This document shows, piece after piece, positions 58,909 to 64,000 of a DNA stretch of 64,000 nt. The number at the start of each line of letters is the position of its first letter. Within the stretch, counting starts at the first letter, position 1. The stretch spans positions 1,364,001 through 1,428,000 of the forward strand of contig JAHEWK010000002.1 in the NCBI GenBank assembly GCA_020740775.1, in the 5' to 3' direction. The notes beneath the pieces were generated by a model that saw nothing but the letters and a program-made list of their open reading frames with translations, was not told the DNA's origin and ran no database searches. The translations under genes were made by a program, and so were the position numbers. The stretch comes from Ilyonectria destructans. Taxonomy: Eukaryota; Ascomycota; Sordariomycetes; Hypocreales; Nectriaceae.

Positions 58909-61900
58909 GATGGAGTCAGCGTCGGAGTCGGAGTCGGAGTCGGAGCTTGCGAGGCAGGAACCGCTGGCATGTGCTGTGGGGGACGGCGTCGTTGGTGTTG
59001 CTGCAGCTGAGGTTGTAGCTGGAGTTGTGGCTGTTGAGAAGTTGGTTGCGGTGGCGGCCACTCAACTCATAGAGTCATAGGCGAGCACCGGCACGATTCG
59101 AGGGCAACCACGCACGCGCTCACGCAAGCACGGAGGCTGAGAGCGAGGACGTACGAGGATGTGGCAACAACGAAACGAGCGAGCTTGCTTGGAGGAGCCG
59201 TGATGTGGGGTGGTGCCGTCGATCACGCTCCGTCGTCTCGTGCGAGCAAGTGCGCGAGAGAGCGGTTGAGTGGGTGTGGATAGGCGATGGTTATGGCGCC
59301 CTTGCGAGTGCGTGGTGGGGGTGTGTCTCAAAGTCAAAGTCCTGCTTTCCGATCGCGGCCTGGTCAGTGATGCGGTTCCGGGCGAAGTGCCGTGTAGATC
59401 TGGGCTTGGGACACACATGCAATAGAAGCGAACAAGCTTCAACTCGACCGGGAAAGTAAAAGCCGGGAAAGTAAAAATAAGGGGTCCTATAAACAAACGG
59501 GCGTCGATTGCTTATACTGGTGCAGATGTCAGCAATGATGTCGGATGGGGGATCTCGGCCCCGGCCGTTCGGGGCCAGGCATGACCGATTGGGGGTGTGA
59601 CTTGGTAGCTCACCTGCATTCGCAAGACCCTGGTTGCTCGAATGTCACCTAAGGTAGTATTTTCCTGGTGCAGTACTTCGTACTTGGGCAGCTTATAAGC
59701 CTTATATATAACCGCCTGTGTACAGCGTACGGCCGCAACTGGACGAGGGAGCCAACTCAACCTCTGCTATGCTAGACCAACCTGGCAGGCATACTATGTG
59801 CATCCCCTGCACTTCCCTACCTAATTAGATGGGGCCCGGCCTGGGCCAGACCAGCCGTTCCAAGGGTACAGCCTCAGTCCACGGCCGCCACGACTGACCA
59901 GCATGGGGACTAGCACCTGGGTTCGCGCTGAGAGCACATGCAATGCCTGCATACGTACCAGATCACCGGTGGACTGACGGACTGACGGACTGGCGGACTG
60001 GCTACGCAGGCTAACTTGCTACAAGACTTGGGCTTGTGCTCACCATCTCCAACCCCATCGACACCAGACGGACGACCCCTCATCAGATAGTGCGTTTTGG
60101 CGGGCCGGCGGAGCTCCGTGCGTACAAGTCGTGAGATGCTCCACCCCATGTGCCCAATAGCTTCATGCCCTTGTCGCTGCTCACGCGCCCTTTCAGGCTG
60201 TGCCTCACCCCAAGTGTACAAGTGCCAAAGTACCGAAACCCCTCCAAGAATTGCGCCTCAAGCTTTGCCCAACGGGGGCCTCAAGAGCGCCTTTCCACCG
60301 CTAGGCTGGCCGCTACCTATCGTACACCGAGCCTCTTGCTTCAACTATCGCCTCTCCTGCATCAACTAAGATCTATCACCAAGGATTCATTCATCTAGGC
60401 TGATTCTTCTGCCCGTCTGCCTACTCCAGCCGGCGAGGCCATTACACTAGCGACACAGCCGAATTCACTCAAAACCAATAAGCCACAGCATAAACCACGC
60501 AATATGGCACAACACAGACATTTCCGAAAAGAATAACAGACTCAATTTGTAGCTACCTAATGTGTGTAAAGACTGAATGAATGAATGGGTGGGTGGGTGA
60601 ATGCATCAGTGACTGATGAATGAGCGAGTGGCGGATATCGCTAGCCGTGTATCCCAGCGTACCAGTGCACCTCTCTGGCCAAGTGCCAAGCCGTCGAGAT
60701 AATCACTTGTCTCAGATCGTTTCCAAAGAGCACCACCAACGATCTGGTACACCAGCGTGCAGCCCACTCACTAGCAGCTCTCGCCGTGACCAGCGTCACA
60801 CGCCGAAAGGCTGCCGCCATTCTCCATCCTCGAAGTCGACCCAGGTGGTTGCCGCACAAAGAGCTGCCTTGACCTTGATTGTTCGGCTAGCCATTCTTGC
60901 GGCTCTCATCCTCGCTTCTTCGCTCGCGACCAACAGATCAATCTCAACTGGTTCTCCCAGAGCCCGAGAGAAGGGCTGGGTAGTTCTCCCACGATCTGGG
61001 CCGAGGCGTCGAATATTTGCCAAAGTTTCGAAGACGATAACCCCTCCATTCCTTCCTGACTTCGTCTCCCCCATTAACCTCCCCAGAAGCTGGCCCCGTT
61101 GTACGAGAGCAGCTTCAAACTCGAAATAAAAAAAGACAGGGTTCGGTCGAGCAAAGAACTTTAAGAATGGAAGGAAAATAAAAAGACCAAAGAAATGCCT
61201 GTTCATGGGGAACGCAGCTGTACCGCAACGACGGAATACCGGGCCTGGACGAAAATCGTTCCAAGTAATTGTGGCCGGTATTCGTCATCCTGGGAGACTT
61301 TGGATGCACGTGGCCTTTGGTTCTGGCATTCGGAGGCGCGAGGCCGCCTCGGATAAGGAACCGCGAAACCCACAGGTCTGGTACACCTAGGACGAGAAGG
61401 AGTACCGGACATGCCGTTCAGGTAAAGCTCTTGATAGTGAGAAAACTTGTACTAGAAAGGCCCCAGAAGGACCTCCCCAGTAACAAGCAACTCTCTCACC
61501 ATCCAGAGTTACCCGAGCCATGCGTTAAGTCGTGAACCCCCAAGATACGTCGAAGAACGAGATAGAGCAAATTGCGAAGGAAAGAGGCGTATCCGAACAG
61601 CGCCCCAACAAATCGACAGCGATCCATGTACCCGAGGTTGGTCAAGAAATGACGCTTAGCCCTCCAGTATCTTCAAGTGTCGTTCCCGGATGTCGAAGTT
61701 GGGGTTGTTTCGCGGAGTCGGTCGCCGATATCTAGGGTCCCATGAGAGGAGTGTCAGATTCCCCCAATCATTTAGGCCGATAGCTGCCAGAGGCATGTCC
61801 CGCTCCCTTTGAAGCAGAGCGAAGCCTGTTTATCGTCCACTGAGTCAGCCATAATAGTCAGCAAAATGTCCCTTTGGCCACTGGTATACATAGAGTCACG

Positions 61901-61975
61901 ACACGCGCGCCAAGGAGAATGATTCCTTACAAGGAAACTGGTGATAATGGTTGGGCTGGGTTATTAACTTGGCAC
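58909..61975. other. Long intergenic region
   Basis: This 3.1-kb stretch holds the promoter of the 5-phosphatase gene and the 3' flank of CK1, both on the minus strand. It includes an 8-bp tandem repeat at 59971-60001 and GAAT/GGGT tetramers near 60577-60600. Overlapping opposite frames at 60.6-61.2 kb (169 plus, 136 minus codons) have no family features. I see no RNA gene. Confidence 0.45.
59971..60001. repeat. 8-bp tandem repeat (GGACTGAC), four units
   Basis: Units start at 59971, 59979, 59987 and 59995; the last two read GGACTGGC-like. It is a short microsatellite in intergenic DNA. Confidence 0.82.
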
Positions 61976-63332
61976 TCACATCCTGTCGCTTCCGCCAATA
62001 GCACGGTTGGTGTCGGGGGTGTCGACGCCAGCACCAGCTCCACGCTCGAGCATCTTGCGTCGAGAGCTGGGGATGGCGTTGGGCTTGGAGGCGCCCTGGG
62101 CGGCGGCAGCAGTGCGGGAGGCACGGGCCTTCTCGTCATCCTCGGGGTTGGCCTGTCCGGCAGCCTGAGCAATGGCCTGGGCGTTCTTCTGGTACTTGTA
62201 GACGGTCCAGTCGAAGACATAGTCGTACTGGAAGCCCTCACGGACGAAGAGGTCACGGAAGATCTTGCGGAGGTAGCTGTAGTCGGGCTTGTCGTCGAAG
62301 CGGAGCGAGCGGGTGTAGTTGAGGTAGATGGCGAACTCGTTGGGGAAGCCACGGCAGAGAACCTCGGTGGGGGTGGTCATCTTCTTCTCCATGATGCGGT
62401 CGTACTTCTGCTTCTTGGTAGCAGCCTTGAGTCCCTGCCAGGGAAGGGAGCCACGGCAGAAGTAGAGCATAACGTAGCCGAGCGACTCCATGTCGTCACG
62501 GCGAGACTGCTCAACACCCAGATGGGTGTTGATGGAGGCATAACGGGCAGTACCAGTCAGGTTCTTGTTCTCTCTGTAGGGGATGTGGAAGTGAGTCTTG
62601 GGGTCGCGGTACTTCTTGGCGAGACCGAAATCGATGACATTGACCTGGTTACCCCGCTTGCCGATGCCCATGAGGAAGTTGTCGGGCTTGATATCACGGT
62701 GGATGAAGGACTTGGCGTGGATGTACTCGATGCGGGAGATGAGCTGGTCGGCTAGGAGCAGGACAGTCTTGAGGGAGAACTTTCGGTTGCAGAAGTTGAA
62801 GAGATCCTCCAGACTGGGGCCGAGAAGGTCGAGAACCATGGCGTTGTAGTCACACTCGGTACCGAACCAACGGACAAAGGGGATGCCGACGCCGCCAGCG
62901 AGGGACTTGTAGACACGGGCCTCGTACTCCAGCTGGGGGTGCTTGGCCTTGACGGACTCGAGCTTGATGGCAATCTCCTCACCGGAGATGATGTTGGTGC
63001 CGAGGTAGATGTCACCGAAAGAACCAGAACCGATCTTTCGACCGATACGGTACTTGTTACCGACGCGCAGATCCTGAGGAGAGTTAGCCAGTTATTCTTG
63101 AAGAAGTTGTGCATTAACTGAGACTCATATCGAGTCTCGATATGACATCAGCCGTTATCGGAAGGCAAGGTGGTGCACCGTGCCCACAGGAGAACACCAC
63201 AAAGGAGGGCACGCAGTGCACGTCTCCTCTACTGCACGCATTCTCCTGCCCTTGCCCTCAACAAAGAAACACTCCCTGCGATGCGGGGGATGGAGAGCAA
63301 AGAGAATTTGTTGGACATACCATGGTAGTCAT
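61976..63332 (-). CDS. Casein kinase I delta/epsilon type (HRR25/CK-1a)
   Basis: This kinase acts in clock control, DNA repair, endocytosis and vesicle traffic. Exon 63332-63321 is a 12-bp microexon coding MTTM. After a 247-bp intron, exon 63073-61976 codes the rest, giving 369 aa. The glycine loop IGSGSFGDI is at 18-26, HRDIKPDN is at 129-136 and DFG begins at 152. [20 protein letters not shown] follows, with the CK1-specific [15 protein letters not shown]. The tail has [11 protein letters not shown] and GGSDRM. On the minus strand the last codons read AGG ATG TGA GTG, so the stop overlaps a perfect GTGAGT donor; an extended C-terminus is possible. A further 5' UTR intron of about 374 bp is suggested, from GTTAGT at 63748 to CACAG at 63375. 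Confidence 0.95.
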
Positions 63333-64000
63333 CCTGGCGGTTGAGGGTGCTCGTCCACGGGAGATGGAGACGAGCTGTGTGGGGTTTTTGGAAGTTGATT
63401 AATCTGCGAGCCGAAGGTGGCTATTATGGGTCAGTTAAGGTCGCACGAGCAAAGAGGCGGTGCAGTGAATGAAAGAGGGAATGAATGACGATGACGGTGT
63501 GCTGAGCGAGAGGGGCAAATGGGTCGCCCGGAGAAAACCAGGCTTGCGAAGGGCGGTGGGCAAACGGGCAACGCCACAAGGCAAACTCCGACGTAAGTCG
63601 AAATGGGGAAACCGGTCGACTCAACAGGCAGTACCCAAACAGCAGAAAAAACCCGCGTACAAGAAAGCGGCAAGGGGGCAGAACAGACAGGAGACAAACG
63701 AGTGCATAGGCAGACAGGACAGGATAGGAAATATGGGGGTAGACTAACCTGCAAGACGAGTGTAGGTAGGTGGAGGCGGTCAGAACGCGTGCAGAGACTC
63801 GAGTTCGAGAAGGCGGCTGGTGTTGAAGGGTGGGCGTCTCGGGGGAGATCGAGGCGGTCGGGCGAGGGTGCAAACGGGTGCAAAATGGATGCAGAGTCGA
63901 TTGACGAGCGTGCGATGCAGTGGGTGCTCGGCGAGGATGGAGAAATCTCAGCGGTTGCAAGAGCTGAGATTTGGGGAGGGAGGAGGCCGTCGTCGTTCGG
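63333..64000. other. 5' region of the CK1 gene
   Basis: This is the upstream leader of CK1, with a candidate 5' UTR intron between the donor at 63748 and the acceptor ending at 63375. Two overlapping minus-strand frames of 150 and 178 codons here are Ser/Pro/Leu-rich translations of pyrimidine-rich leader DNA and are not genes. Confidence 0.55.

Noticed and set aside
60620..61206. Opposite frames of 169 (plus) and 136 (minus) codons
   Set aside because: They overlap each other; the hydrophobic stretch in the plus frame is short and isolated, and neither has splice or family support.
61874..62755. Plus-strand frame of 293 codons opposite CK1
   Set aside because: It is antisense to a highly conserved kinase exon, with Gly/Val/Leu/Glu repeats from codon bias, and has no family features.

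Overview
The window is nuclear DNA of a filamentous ascomycete. The genes are split by short GT-AG introns, mostly 49-135 bp, often with CTAAC/CTGAC-like branch sites just before CAG, TAG or AAG acceptors. Intergenic stretches are 0.5-4 kb, leaders are pyrimidine-rich, and coding parts are fairly GC-rich. The gene set (ETR1, VPS34, NSE4, VMA11, a ROM2-type RhoGEF, PAL1, a PKA catalytic subunit, a CK1 delta/epsilon kinase) and intron positions look most like a Sordariomycete. That class assignment is an inference from protein style, since no database search was possible. No bacterial, viral, tRNA, rRNA, CRISPR or recognisable transposase feature was seen.

Layout, left to right: a small unrecognised conserved-looking protein (-); mitochondrial 2-enoyl-CoA reductase ETR1 (+); an intronless orphan gene with two C-terminal PPxY motifs (-); VPS34 PI3-kinase in four exons (-); a DUF4336-like metallo-beta-lactamase-fold protein (-); an 808-residue coiled-coil protein (-); NSE4 of the SMC5/6 complex (-). 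A 3-kb gene-free stretch follows, then a 228-residue unrecognised protein (+), six-exon V-ATPase proteolipid VMA11 (-), a Rho1 GEF with DEP-DH-PH-CNH order (+), a RAD51-paralogue-like protein without a Walker A motif (-) and PAL1 (-). After a 4.1-kb gene-free stretch come a short-chain dehydrogenase (-), a Nudix hydrolase (+), an aminoglycoside-phosphotransferase-like protein (+), a GRAM-TBC-EF-hand Rab GAP (-), a putatively N-acylated repeat protein in an AT-rich, minisatellite-bearing patch (-), a PKA catalytic subunit (+), a tail-anchored inositol 5-phosphatase (-) and a CK1 kinase (-).

Most genes are independent housekeeping or signalling loci, each with its own promoter, as usual in fungi; I see no operon and no biosynthetic cluster. 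Several bear loosely on membrane identity, trafficking and polarity (VPS34, inositol 5-phosphatase, TBC GAP, VMA11, PAL1, ROM2-like GEF, CK1), but shared regulation cannot be shown from sequence.

The least ordinary parts are the patch at 49.4-51.3 kb, which has an MGCC-start protein with 90-bp internal repeats, a 60-bp tandem repeat downstream of it and a seven-unit minisatellite upstream, and the orphan twin-PPxY gene at 5.7-7.1 kb. I did not find a convincing new multi-gene system. All exon structures below were assembled by eye from splice signals, reading-frame continuity and protein-family continuity; the summed coding lengths are multiples of three.
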